DNA from: JBNKFQ01 sp050289385
GTDB lineage: Bacteria > Pseudomonadota > Gammaproteobacteria > Pseudomonadales > Porticoccaceae
Length of the DNA: 64,000 bases
Direction of reading: 5' to 3'
NCBI GenBank assembly: GCA_050289385.1
Contig: JBNKFQ010000281.1
Span: forward strand, 41,881-105,880
Positions 34,178 to 43,150 of the stretch are shown one piece after another (position 1 is the stretch's first letter; each line of letters opens with the position of its first letter). Below the pieces are notes generated by a model that worked only from the letters and a program-made list of their open reading frames with translations, had not been told where the DNA came from and ran no database searches. The position numbers were made by a program, and so were the translations under genes.

Positions 34178-36550
34178 CTAACTCCTCAAAGATGCACTTA
34201 AACGATTGCTTAATTCATTGATCACGTTATTAAAAGCTCCCGTGACTTCTTCGTCCCTCAAAGTACGCTCTGGATGACGCCAAACCACCCCGATAGCGAG
34301 GCTCTTTTTACCTTCACCTACGGATTCGCCATGGTAAACATCGAAAATATGGTGTCTGACACGCCATTCCCCTGCACTTTGTATAATTGATTTAGCAACT
34401 TCGGCATAAGGCGTAGCTTCATCAATAATGATAGCAAGATCTCTACGGACTTCAGGAAAGCGCGACACTTCATTGAAAAATGGCACTTTTCCTTCTGCTA
34501 CTCGGTTTAAGAATAGCTCAAATATAAAAAGTGGGCCATTTAAATTCAAAGTTTTACAAATTTTTGGATGAACAGCCCCCAAGGTACCTACAACCTCACC
34601 ATTTAAGGTCAGTTGCGCGGTCTGGCCTGGGTGCAATGCTGAATGCTTGCCGGCCTGCCATTGGACATCAGCACCAATAATACCCAGAAGACTTTCCACA
34701 TCGCCCTTGGCGTCAAAGAAATCAACTGATTGCTTGGATTGCGACCAGTTTTCCGGCCCCTTGGAACCAGCCACCAGGCCTGCCAACACAGGCTCCTGAA
34801 CGATATTTCCATTGCGCTTGACAAAGGTCAGTCCTGATTCAAAAAACCTCAGACGGGCTTGCTGTCTGTTTTGATTGTATTGGGCTGTCTTTAACAATCC
34901 TGACCATAGGCTGGTCCGCATCACCGACATATCGCTGGCAATCGGATTGGCCAGCTCAATATTTTCCTCATCAGGGGTTACCAACGCCTGAATTTTGGGA
35001 TCCACAAAAGAGTAGGTAATTACCTCCTGATAACCACAGGAAACAAGGTGATTTTTCAATCGACGCGTAGAAACTTTATTTTCAGGCAACGGTTTTATGC
35101 TCATCGACCCCATGGGCTCTGTCGTCGGCAGCTTGTTGTACCCGTATACCCTGGCAATTTCTTCAATCAGATCGACTTCTATGGAAATATCGAAGCGATG
35201 AGAGGGAGCCTTAAAGGTCCATCCTTCCTTGGTGACTTTTTCAACCAACAATCCCAAGCGAGCGAGCAACTCTTCAACCTTGGTGCGATCCAGATGAATA
35301 CCCAGCAGCTCATCGATTCGATGGTGGCGCAAAGTGACATAATTTGTCTGCGGAAGATGCTCTTTACTATCGGCGACAACTATCGGTCCTGGTTCTCCAC
35401 CTACGATATCCAGCAACAACTGAGTAGCGCGCTCAATGGCTCTTGCCTGGTGTACAGGGTCTACACCGCGCTCAAACCTGTGGGAAGAGTCAGTGTGCAA
35501 ACCATAGCCTCGCGCCTTACCGGCAATGTGCAGTGGCGCAAAGAAAGCACTTTCGAGGAATATGTCCCTGGTTTTATCGCTCACGCCACTGTGCTCACCA
35601 CCCATGATCCCCGCCAGTGCCAGCGGCTTCTCATGATCTGCAATAATCAGAGAGTCCGCTTTCAACGCGATCTCCTGGCCATCAAGCAATACCAGTTTTT
35701 CTTCCGGTTTCGCCCATCGCACCACAATCCCGTCACACAACTCATTTAAATCAAAAGCGTGCATTGGCTGGCCGAGTTCCAACATCACGAAATTGGTCAC
35801 GTCGACCACAGGATCAATGCTACGGAGACCGCTGCGACGCAGCTTTTCCACCATCCAAAGTGGCGTTGCACGAGACAGATCGACATTACGCATCACCCGC
35901 CCTGCATACCTGGGGCATGCATCTCCAGCTTGCACGTCAACGGAAAACACATCATCAATTACTGCTTCCACAGGCTGAATTTCAGGGTCCCTGAGCGTCT
36001 TTTTATTAAGCGCGCCGACTTCCCTGGCCAAGCCAAGCAAACATAGACAATCACTTCGGTTGGGTGTCAGGTCGACGTCAATAATAGTGTCGTCCAGCTT
36101 GAGGTAGACCCTAACATCCACGCCAAGCGGTGCATCTATTGGAAGTGACATCAGCCCATCTGAATTCTCGGCCAGGCCTAACTCCGCTTCTGAGCAAAGC
36201 ATCCCCTGGGACTCAACGCCGCGCAGCTTTGCTTTCTTGATTTTGAAGTCACCAGGCAATACTGCTCCAATCCTTGCAAATGGCACCCGCATGCCTGCCG
36301 TTACATTTGGCGCTCCGCAAACGACCTGAAATACTTGATTGCCATCATTGACCGAACAAACTCTGAGTTTATCCGCGTCAGGATGTGGTTCTATGGAAGT
36401 CACTTCAGCAACAACTATCCCGGTAAAAGCTCCGGCAACCTTTTCGGTTCCGTCCACTTCCAGACCTGCCATGGTAATTTGCTGGACCAAGGCTTCAGAA
36501 CCAAGGTTCGGATCGATCCATTCACGCAGCCAACTTTCGCTAAATTTCAT
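34178..36550 (-). CDS. pheT: Phenylalanine--tRNA ligase subunit beta
   Basis: A 790-residue beta subunit (E. coli 795) of the alpha2beta2 enzyme. The order is N-terminal MKFSESWLREWIDPN, tRNA-binding EMAP-like domain (VVAEVTSIEPHPDADKLRVC), B3/B4 editing region, B5 (DLIEEIARVYGYNKLPTTEP), and a C-terminal ferredoxin-like anticodon-binding domain (RRDLAIIIDEATPYAEV). It follows pheS by 130 bases. Confidence 0.98.
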   Translation of the reverse strand: MKFSESWLREWIDPNLGSEALVQQITMAGLEVDGTEKVAGAFTGIVVAEVTSIEPHPDADKLRVCSVNDGNQVFQVVCGAPNVTAGMRVPFARIGAVLPGDFKIKKAKLRGVESQGMLCSEAELGLAENSDGLMSLPIDAPLGVDVRVYLKLDDTIIDVDLTPNRSDCLCLLGLAREVGALNKKTLRDPEIQPVEAVIDDVFSVDVQAGDACPRYAGRVMRNVDLSRATPLWMVEKLRRSGLRSIDPVVDVTNFVMLELGQPMHAFDLNELCDGIVVRWAKPEEKLVLLDGQEIALKADSLIIADHEKPLALAGIMGGEHSGVSDKTRDIFLESAFFAPLHIAGKARGYGLHTDSSHRFERGVDPVHQARAIERATQLLLDIVGGEPGPIVVADSKEHLPQTNYVTLRHHRIDELLGIHLDRTKVEELLARLGLLVEKVTKEGWTFKAPSHRFDISIEVDLIEEIARVYGYNKLPTTEPMGSMSIKPLPENKVSTRRLKNHLVSCGYQEVITYSFVDPKIQALVTPDEENIELANPIASDMSVMRTSLWSGLLKTAQYNQNRQQARLRFFESGLTFVKRNGNIVQEPVLAGLVAGSKGPENWSQSKQSVDFFDAKGDVESLLGIIGADVQWQAGKHSALHPGQTAQLTLNGEVVGTLGAVHPKICKTLNLNGPLFIFELFLNRVAEGKVPFFNEVSRFPEVRRDLAIIIDEATPYAEVAKSIIQSAGEWRVRHHIFDVYHGESVGEGKKSLAIGVVWRHPERTLRDEEVTGAFNNVINELSNRLSASLRS

Positions 36551-36680
36551 TTTGCTCGCCTAGGTATTCGGGGAGACATCCTGCCTGAGGAGCCTCAAAT
36601 CTAATTCGTTATTAAAGCTCAATTGTTATTAAAACTATATTGTGATCAGAGCAATTTTTGTAATCAAAACAATGTCGTTA

Positions 36681-37676
36681 CTAAAACTGCTCAAGGAATC
36701 GAATATCATTCTCAAAGAACATTCTCAAATCATTCACGCCATATCTCAGCATGGCCAGTCTCTCAACCCCCATGCCAAAGGCAAAACCGGAATAGGTCTC
36801 AGGATCGACACCTGCTGCCTGGAATACCTTAGGGTGAACCATACCGCACCCCATCACTTCCAACCATTTGATGTTGCCATCCTTATCTCGTCCCCACTCT
36901 ATATCTACTTCCGCAGACGGCTCAGTAAATGGAAAATAAGAAGGACGGAAACGGACCTCAAGGTCTTTTTCAAAAAATTCTCTCAAGAATTCAACAATCG
37001 TACTTTTCAGATCGGCAAAGCTAACCTTTTTGTCTACCAACAACCCCTCAACCTGATGAAACATTGGAGTATGTGTCACATCTGAGTCGCAACGATAGAC
37101 CCGCCCGGGACAAATCATTCTGAAGGGAGGTTTGCTCTCTTCCATAACTCGAATTTGTACTGGCGACGTATGCGTCCGAAGTAATGTATTTGGGTCAAAA
37201 TAGAAAGTATCGTGCATTGCACGTGCAGGGTGATGCGACGGAATGTTGAGAGCTTCAAAGTTATGATAGTCATCTTCAATTTCCGGACCTTCCTCAACCG
37301 AATAACCACAACGGGCGAAGAAATCTTCGATACGTTGCATGGTTCTGGTTACAGGGTGAATGGTGCCGAAAGACTGGGAACGACCAGGCAAAGTGACATC
37401 GACAGACTCTGAAGCCAGCTTCTGAGCTTCGGCCTGCTCTGACATTGAGGATTTGAACTCATTGATCAGGTTCTGGACCAACAACTTGGCTTCGTTGATT
37501 TTAGCCCCGGCAGCAGGACGTTCCGCTGGGTCCAATTTACCCAACTCTTTCAGCAACTGAGTAATCAGGCCTTTTTTACCAAGATAATCAACCCGAACCT
37601 GTTCAAGAGCCTGCTCGCTGCCTGCCTGTGTAATAGCATCCTTGGCTTGCCCAACAATGCCTTCGAGATTCTCCAT
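36681..37676 (-). CDS. pheS: Phenylalanine--tRNA ligase subunit alpha
   Basis: A 331-residue class-II catalytic subunit (E. coli 327). An N-terminal coiled coil is followed by motif 2 (FRMICPGRVYRCDSDVTHTPMFHQ, with the Arg contacting ATP) and motif 3 (GFAFGMGVERLAMLRYG). A TTGGAG ribosome site precedes the ATG. A terminator-like hairpin sits in the leader between rplT and this gene. Confidence 0.98.
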   Translation of the reverse strand: MENLEGIVGQAKDAITQAGSEQALEQVRVDYLGKKGLITQLLKELGKLDPAERPAAGAKINEAKLLVQNLINEFKSSMSEQAEAQKLASESVDVTLPGRSQSFGTIHPVTRTMQRIEDFFARCGYSVEEGPEIEDDYHNFEALNIPSHHPARAMHDTFYFDPNTLLRTHTSPVQIRVMEESKPPFRMICPGRVYRCDSDVTHTPMFHQVEGLLVDKKVSFADLKSTIVEFLREFFEKDLEVRFRPSYFPFTEPSAEVDIEWGRDKDGNIKWLEVMGCGMVHPKVFQAAGVDPETYSGFAFGMGVERLAMLRYGVNDLRMFFENDIRFLEQF

Positions 37677-37696
37677 TATTTACTCCAACAAACAAA

Positions 37697-37727
37697 AATA
37701 GGGGAAGAGTCGCCCCTTTCCCCTATT
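37697..37727 (-). terminator. Terminator/attenuator between rplT and pheS
   Basis: On the minus strand AATAGGGGAA pairs perfectly with TTCCCCTATT across an 11-base loop, then TTTGTTTG. In E. coli the pheM attenuator occupies this site. Here no Phe-rich leader peptide precedes it: the only short frame is MNTQ. Read-through or another signal must allow pheST expression. Confidence 0.8.
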
Positions 37728-37762
37728 GAGTATTCATCAACAAATATTGCTGATTATGTAGA

Positions 37763-38119
37763 TTAAGCCAGGGCCTCTTTTGCTTTCTCAACGACGACCG
37801 CAAAAGCTGCCTTTTCATTCATCGCCAGATCAGCAAGAACCTTACGGTCAATCTCTACGTTCGCTTTTTTCAGGCCAGCAATAAAGCGGCTGTACGACAA
37901 TCCGTTAATGCGTGCACCAGCATTGATACGAGCGATCCACAGAGCGCGGAACTGACGTTTACGCTGACGACGGTCACGGTATGCATACTGGCCGGCTTTG
38001 AGAACAGCCTGTTTGGCTACACGAAATACACGACTACGTGCGCCGTAGTATCCTTTGGCTTGGTTTAAAACTTTCTTGTGGCGGGCGCGTGCCGTAACTC
38101 CACGTTTTACTCGAGGCAT
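37763..38119 (-). CDS. rplT: Large ribosomal subunit protein bL20
   Basis: A 118-residue basic protein, standard length, starting PRVKRGVTARARHKKVLNQAKGYYG without its first Met. It binds 23S rRNA early in 50S assembly and, in E. coli, represses rpmI-rplT translation. Confidence 0.98.
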   Translation of the reverse strand: MPRVKRGVTARARHKKVLNQAKGYYGARSRVFRVAKQAVLKAGQYAYRDRRQRKRQFRALWIARINAGARINGLSYSRFIAGLKKANVEIDRKVLADLAMNEKAAFAVVVEKAKEALA

Positions 38120-38158
38120 ATTTTCAATCCTTCCGAATCAATAATGATAAATATGAAA

Positions 38159-38350
38159 TTACTGACACAGCATCCGCTTGACCAATGGAACATCAGACGC
38201 ATGTACCTGTGTTTTTGGACGCAGGTGACGCTTACGCTTGGTGCTCTTCTTAGTCAAAATGTGACTTGTGAAGGACTGACGATGCTTGAAGCCGTTAGCA
38301 GTTTTTTTGAACCGCTTGGCAGCCGAGCTCTTGGTTTTCATCTTAGGCAT
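38159..38350 (-). CDS. rpmI: Large ribosomal subunit protein bL35
   Basis: A 63-residue basic protein, beginning MPKMKTKSSAAKRFKKT, then FKHRQSFTSHILTKKSTKRK and RHLRP, the normal bL35 pattern. It lies between infC and rplT in the universal order. Confidence 0.98.
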   Translation of the reverse strand: MPKMKTKSSAAKRFKKTANGFKHRQSFTSHILTKKSTKRKRHLRPKTQVHASDVPLVKRMLCQ

Positions 38351-38421
38351 TTGAAAAACTCCGCATTCAAATATTAATTAAATTGCAGTGCGATTAATTG
38401 CAGTGATGAGCTACAAAAACA

Positions 38422-38955
38422 CTACTTTTTCTTTTTCGGGGCCAACACCATCATTGCCTGACGCCCTTCCATTTTGGGCTTTTGCTCGACAACACCATAC
38501 TCCTCAAGGTCTTTTTCAACCCGTTGCAGCAGTTGTATACCTAGCTCTTGGTGAGCCATTTCACGACCGCGATAGCGAATCGATACTTTGGCCTTATCCC
38601 CGTGTTCAAGGAAACGTATCAGGTTGCGCAGTTTTACCTGATAATCCCCTTCTTCCGTCCCTGGGCGAAACTTCATCTCTTTTACTTGAGTCTGTTTCTG
38701 CTTTTTCTTGGCTGCGGCTTTCTGCTTCTTCTCTTCGAAGATTTTCTTGCCGTAGTCCATAACCTTGCACACGATGGGATCTGCATCCGCTATCTGTACA
38801 AGATCAAGAGATTCCTGCTCAGCTTTCTGCAAGGCTTCACTAAGAGGGACTATACCGCCTTGGGTACCATCCGACAGTATTAGCCGGACCTCAGTAGCAG
38901 TGATATTTTCATTTATTTTTGGACGATCTTTGCCTTGTGGCGTGTTGCGCTTAAT
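38422..38955 (-). CDS. infC: Translation initiation factor IF-3, ATT start codon
   Basis: IF-3 of 177 residues, which keeps the subunits apart and checks the initiator tRNA. I place the start at an ATT codon at 38955: the frame from there reads IKRNTPQGKDRPKINENITA, matching known IF-3 N-termini, and CGGAG lies 8-9 bases upstream. No ATG or GTG in this frame gives a full protein. Use of a rare start codon is the basis of infC autoregulation in E. coli. The C-terminal domain (VKEMKFRPGTEEGDYQVKL) is normal. Confidence 0.95.
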   Translation of the reverse strand: MKRNTPQGKDRPKINENITATEVRLILSDGTQGGIVPLSEALQKAEQESLDLVQIADADPIVCKVMDYGKKIFEEKKQKAAAKKKQKQTQVKEMKFRPGTEEGDYQVKLRNLIRFLEHGDKAKVSIRYRGREMAHQELGIQLLQRVEKDLEEYGVVEQKPKMEGRQAMMVLAPKKKK

Positions 38956-38996
38956 ATCAATCTCTCCGTATTAGTGAGAACAGTTCCAGCTATCGT

Positions 38997-40913
38997 TTAC
39001 AGGCTCCGACTGCGCTTGGCAACATCGTCGTTGAGCATTTCTGAAAACGCAGAAAAGGACATCACACCAAGGTCTTTACCTTGACGAGTCCTAATAGCCA
39101 GCGTTTGTGCTTCCACCTCTTTGTCACCAATGACAACTAAGTATGGCACTTTGTTCAAAGTGTGCTCGCGGATTTTAAAGCCGATCTTCTCATTTCTCAA
39201 GTCAAGATGTGCTCTAAAGCCCTGTTCATTGAGCATTTCTGTTACTTTTTTACAATATTCTGCCTGATTATCGGTAATATTCAGGACCGCCACCTGATTT
39301 GGTGCCAGCCAAGTTGGAAATGCACCTTCGTAGTTTTCGATCAACATACCGATAAACCGCTCGAAAGATCCCAATATCGCCCGATGTAACATGACCGGTA
39401 CTTTACGGCTCTGGTCATCGGCGACATATTTGGCGCTCAAGCGTCCTGGCATAGAAAAATCCACTTGGATAGTACCGCACTGCCAAAGACGTCCGAGGCA
39501 ATCTTTCAAGGAAAATTCAACCTTGGGTCCATAAAATGCCCCTTCACCCGGCAATTCATCCCAAGGCAGGCCTTTCGCATCCAAGGCGTCAGCCAGCGCT
39601 TTTTCAGATTTATCCCAACTTTCATCTGAACCTACCCGCTTTTCAGGACGGGTAGACAATTTGTAAATAATCTCGTTGAAGCCAAAGTCTTCATACACCT
39701 CATGAAGAAAGTCGATAAACCGACTGACTTCCGACTGAATTTGCTCCTCCGTACAGAATATATGCGCGTCATCCTGGGTAAAGCCTCGAACCCGCATTAA
39801 TCCGTGCAATGCGCCTGAAGCTTCATTGCGGTGGCAGGAGCCGAATTCTGCCAATCGCAGCGGCAGCTCTTTGTGGCTTTTTAAACCCTGATTAAACACC
39901 TGCACATGGCAGGGACAGTTCATTGGCTTGATAGCAAAATCGCGGTCTTCAGACTGGGTGGTAAACATATCCTCACGGAACTTCTCCCAGTGACCTGATT
40001 TTTCCCACAAGGTTCTTTCCACTACCTGAGGGGTTTTGATTTCCTTATAGCCATGCTTAATCTGCTGTTTGCGCATGTACTGCTCGACCGCCTGATACAG
40101 GGTCCAGCCATCAGCATGCCAGAACACCATACCTGGCGCCTCTTCCTGCATATGGAACAGGTCCAGCTTCTTGCCGATTTTTCGATGATCACGCTTCTCA
40201 GCTTCTTCTATACGATGCAGATAAGCCTTTAGGTCTTTCTTATTGCCCCAGGCAGTACCATATATACGCTGTAGCATGGCGTTATTGGAATCACCGCGCC
40301 AATAGGCTCCTGCAACTTTAGTCAGCTTGAACGCCTTAATTTTGCCGGTGCTGGGAACATGCGGTCCACGGCAAAGGTCAATAAAGTCTGCCTGTGTATA
40401 GAAGGAAAGGTTTTGCTCGCTGGGTATATCCCTGATGATCTCGACTTTATAGTCTTCACCCATTTTCCGGAATAGCTCTACGGCTTCATCACGGGACATC
40501 AGCTGACGACTGACAGGGTAATCCGCAGCAGACAGCTCCTGCATACGGCTTTCAATTTTTTCCAGATCTTCTGGGGTGAATGGACGTTCGAAGGCAAAGT
40601 CGTAATAAAAACCATCTTCGATGACTGGCCCTATAGTCACCTGAGCGCTCGGAAACAGCTCTTTTACAGCCATAGCCAACAGGTGTGCACAGGAGTGACG
40701 AATAATATCGACACCTTCCGGATCTCTTTCCGTCACGATAGCCAAGTTACTGTCTTGTTCAATCAGGTGGGATGTATCCACCAGGACACCATCCACTTTA
40801 CCGGCCAATGCTGCTTTAGCAAGACCAGGTCCGATATCGTTAGCGACATCATAAACAGTTACGGAATTGGCAAACTCTCTCTGGCTGCCATCAGGAAGGG
40901 TAATTACGGGCAT
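38997..40913 (-). CDS. thrS: Threonine--tRNA ligase
   Basis: A 638-residue class-II synthetase (E. coli 642). It has the N-terminal TGS domain (MPVITLPDGSQREFANSVTV), the editing domain with HSCAHLLAMAVKELFP, motif 2 (FGSCHRNEASGALHGLMRVRGF), the zinc ligand Cys in KPMNCPCHVQVF, motif 3 (HRAILGSFERFIGMLIENY) and the anticodon-binding domain. The ATG at 40913 matches known N-termini; the GTG two codons upstream is less likely. It heads the translation operon. Confidence 0.98.
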   Translation of the reverse strand: MPVITLPDGSQREFANSVTVYDVANDIGPGLAKAALAGKVDGVLVDTSHLIEQDSNLAIVTERDPEGVDIIRHSCAHLLAMAVKELFPSAQVTIGPVIEDGFYYDFAFERPFTPEDLEKIESRMQELSAADYPVSRQLMSRDEAVELFRKMGEDYKVEIIRDIPSEQNLSFYTQADFIDLCRGPHVPSTGKIKAFKLTKVAGAYWRGDSNNAMLQRIYGTAWGNKKDLKAYLHRIEEAEKRDHRKIGKKLDLFHMQEEAPGMVFWHADGWTLYQAVEQYMRKQQIKHGYKEIKTPQVVERTLWEKSGHWEKFREDMFTTQSEDRDFAIKPMNCPCHVQVFNQGLKSHKELPLRLAEFGSCHRNEASGALHGLMRVRGFTQDDAHIFCTEEQIQSEVSRFIDFLHEVYEDFGFNEIIYKLSTRPEKRVGSDESWDKSEKALADALDAKGLPWDELPGEGAFYGPKVEFSLKDCLGRLWQCGTIQVDFSMPGRLSAKYVADDQSRKVPVMLHRAILGSFERFIGMLIENYEGAFPTWLAPNQVAVLNITDNQAEYCKKVTEMLNEQGFRAHLDLRNEKIGFKIREHTLNKVPYLVVIGDKEVEAQTLAIRTRQGKDLGVMSFSAFSEMLNDDVAKRSRSL

Positions 40914-41352
40914 AGTCACATCCTATACAGTGGTGATCCCTACCAAAGATCACATGTTCTTCAAAAAAATGGGCGCTGATTCTAACAACTAACTACAGGA
41001 GTTACTATTACTGAACTGACTTAATCTTATTTCAATTAATGATATTCACCAATCATCATAGGCTCACGGCTTTTACTCTACGCTTGAACATTCACTGCAC
41101 TACCAACTAAAAAACAGCAACGATAGACTTCGTCAGAAAATGTACCTTACTGATTTTTTAGCCTTAATTGACCTAACCGCTTGCAATCCAACCTATCTGC
41201 TGCATTATTCTTAATCAACTGTCCCCTTAACCAACTGTACTCTTAATCAACTGTATTGCGACAAGACCATCGAGCTGAAAGCTCAAGGGCTCAAATAAAA
41301 GCAACGACCTGGGCCTAAACCCAGGCAGAATTTTGATGGAGCGGGAAACATC
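40914..41352. other. Intergenic region with 16-bp tandem repeats
   Basis: No coding frame. It separates the divergent thrS and parA-like genes and carries both promoters. It contains three 16-bp tandem repeats at 41211-41258. Confidence 0.55.
41211..41258. repeat. Three 16-bp tandem repeats
   Basis: The units are TTAATCAACTGTCCCC, TTAACCAACTGTACTC and TTAATCAACTGTATTG. The 12-base core TTAAYCAACTGT is exactly phased three times, about 95 bases before the parA-like start. Confidence 0.75.
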
Positions 41353-42099
41353 ATGAATGTCATTGCCATTTACAACCTTAAAGGAGGCGTGGGTAAAACC
41401 GCCACCGCAGTGAACCTGGCTTATTACAGTGCCGGACAGGGCTTTCGGACACTCCTGTGGGATCTGGACGCCCAGGCCGCTTCCAGCTGGTATTTCAACA
41501 GCACACAGGACAAAAAGTTCAAGGTCAACAAGCTAGTGAAAGACAAGGTCACCCTGTCTCATCTGATACAGGAAACCAATTTTGAAAACCTTGATATCAT
41601 TCCTTCTGATATTTCCTATCGCAACATTGATGTCCTGTTATCCAAAGCGACAGGACAGCCGATGCGCCAATGGCTCTCCGCCCTCAGTGAAATTTATCAG
41701 ATTATTATACTGGACTGCCCCCCAACCATGTCAGAGCTGGCAGTGTCAGTATTAAATGCTGCAAAGATCGTCCTCGCCCCCGCAGTTCCAACCCACCTAT
41801 CCTTTGAAACCTACCGTAACATGGCAGCTGTGATGGAAGAGAAAGGCATATCAAGCAAAAAGCTCTTTCCAGTGCTGACAATGATCGACCGTCGAAAAAA
41901 CTTGCATCGGGATTTTTCGGAAAAATGCCAGAAGCTCATCGGCAAAAGGCCGCTTGGATTTATCCCCTATTGCAGTGACGTTGAAAAAATGGGGGAATTC
42001 CGGGCACCTGTCGGGGAGTTTGCCTACAGAAGCGTGGGGAATCTGGCATATCAACTCTTATGGGACAACCTTAATAAGAAGCTCAAACAGGCCATCTAG
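41353..42099 (+). CDS. Orphan ParA family ATPase
   Basis: A 248-residue deviant Walker ATPase: NLKGGVGKTATAVNLAYYSA (Walker A with the signature Lys), switch I WDLDAQAASSWYF and Walker B IIILDCPPTMSELAVS. ParA-type proteins position DNA or protein complexes. No ParB or parS is adjacent, so this is an orphan, probably not the main chromosome-segregation ParA. A GGAGCGGG site precedes the ATG. Confidence 0.88.
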   Translation: MNVIAIYNLKGGVGKTATAVNLAYYSAGQGFRTLLWDLDAQAASSWYFNSTQDKKFKVNKLVKDKVTLSHLIQETNFENLDIIPSDISYRNIDVLLSKATGQPMRQWLSALSEIYQIIILDCPPTMSELAVSVLNAAKIVLAPAVPTHLSFETYRNMAAVMEEKGISSKKLFPVLTMIDRRKNLHRDFSEKCQKLIGKRPLGFIPYCSDVEKMGEFRAPVGEFAYRSVGNLAYQLLWDNLNKKLKQAI

Positions 42100-42117
42100 C
42101 CTGGAATGCCCTTATTG

Positions 42118-43086
42118 TCACTGGTTCAGCAGACCAGCTTCACGGTAGTATTTTTCAGCGCCTGAGTGAAGTGGTGCAGTTAGGCTGTCCATAATCATTT
42201 GCTCCTTTTTCAGGTTGGCAAGTGCTGGATGCAGGCGGCGAAAGAGATCGAAATTTTCAAATACAGCTTTTACGACGGCATATACCACTTTATCTGGAAC
42301 ATTCGTCGTAGTAACAAAAGTCGCACCCACACCAAAGGTTTCCACCGGCTCATCGGTACCACGATACATCTCCATTGGAATAGTCGCTTTTCGGTAGTAA
42401 CTATTGGCTTTAATCAGGTTATTCACCTGCTCACCTGTAACCGGTACCAAAACACTGTCACATAATGTGGTAACTTCTTTGACGGCTCCACTGGGATGCC
42501 CCACAACATAAAGCATTACATCAATGTCATTGGCACATAACGCCCGAGGCTGTTCGATGGCTTTAATTTCAACGGCTTCTTTGAAATCGTTCATCGTCCA
42601 GCCATAGGTAGACATCAGCACTTCAAGGGTACTTCTTTGCCCCGAACCAGCACTTCCGACACTCACCCTTTTTCCTTTCAGATCTTCAAACGAGCGAATA
42701 TTGGCATCGGCTCTGGCTACAACAGTGAAGGCTTCAGGATGAATGGCGAACACTGAACGAAGTTCTTTATGTGGCCCTTCCTGCTCAAAAATACTGGAGC
42801 CATGGTAAGCGTGGAACTGCCAGTCTGACTGAACCACGCCAAAACCCACCTCTCCAGCCCTCAATGCCCGAAGGTTGTAGGGAGAACCTTCAGTGCTTTC
42901 CACATAGCATCGAAAGCCGTTTTCTTTACTGCTTTTATTGACCAGCCTGCAAATCGCTCCACCGGCAGGAAAGTAGACGCCCGTTTCATTGCCGGTAGCA
43001 ATACTGATATGAGAGACGTCAGCAGCCTCCACCATTACAGGCGAAGCAAGGATTAAGAACAACCACCCTACAACCAACCCTTTCAT
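42118..43086 (-). CDS. TAXI family TRAP transporter solute-binding protein
   Basis: About 322 residues: a signal peptide (MKGLVVGWLFLILASPVMVEA) and a periplasmic binding domain with ISIATGNETGVYFPAGGAICRLV and VGSAGSGQRSTLEVL typical of the TAXI group. Such proteins pair with TRAP membrane subunits, but none is visible here; instead it lies directly downstream of an RND transporter gene (64 bases away with this start). In-frame starts exist at 43110 and 43140, but 43086 has an AGGT site and begins the signal peptide. Confidence 0.87.
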   Translation of the reverse strand: MKGLVVGWLFLILASPVMVEAADVSHISIATGNETGVYFPAGGAICRLVNKSSKENGFRCYVESTEGSPYNLRALRAGEVGFGVVQSDWQFHAYHGSSIFEQEGPHKELRSVFAIHPEAFTVVARADANIRSFEDLKGKRVSVGSAGSGQRSTLEVLMSTYGWTMNDFKEAVEIKAIEQPRALCANDIDVMLYVVGHPSGAVKEVTTLCDSVLVPVTGEQVNNLIKANSYYRKATIPMEMYRGTDEPVETFGVGATFVTTTNVPDKVVYAVVKAVFENFDLFRRLHPALANLKKEQMIMDSLTAPLHSGAEKYYREAGLLNQ

Positions 43087-43150
43087 TCGGCTACCTGTCT
43101 CAACTTTCATCCGACTTTTGCGATTCCTACTTACGGTCAATAATTATTGC

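Noticed and set aside
35048..35749. 233-codon plus frame inside pheT
   Set aside because: Antisense shadow of a clear essential gene; the composition follows pheT codon positions.
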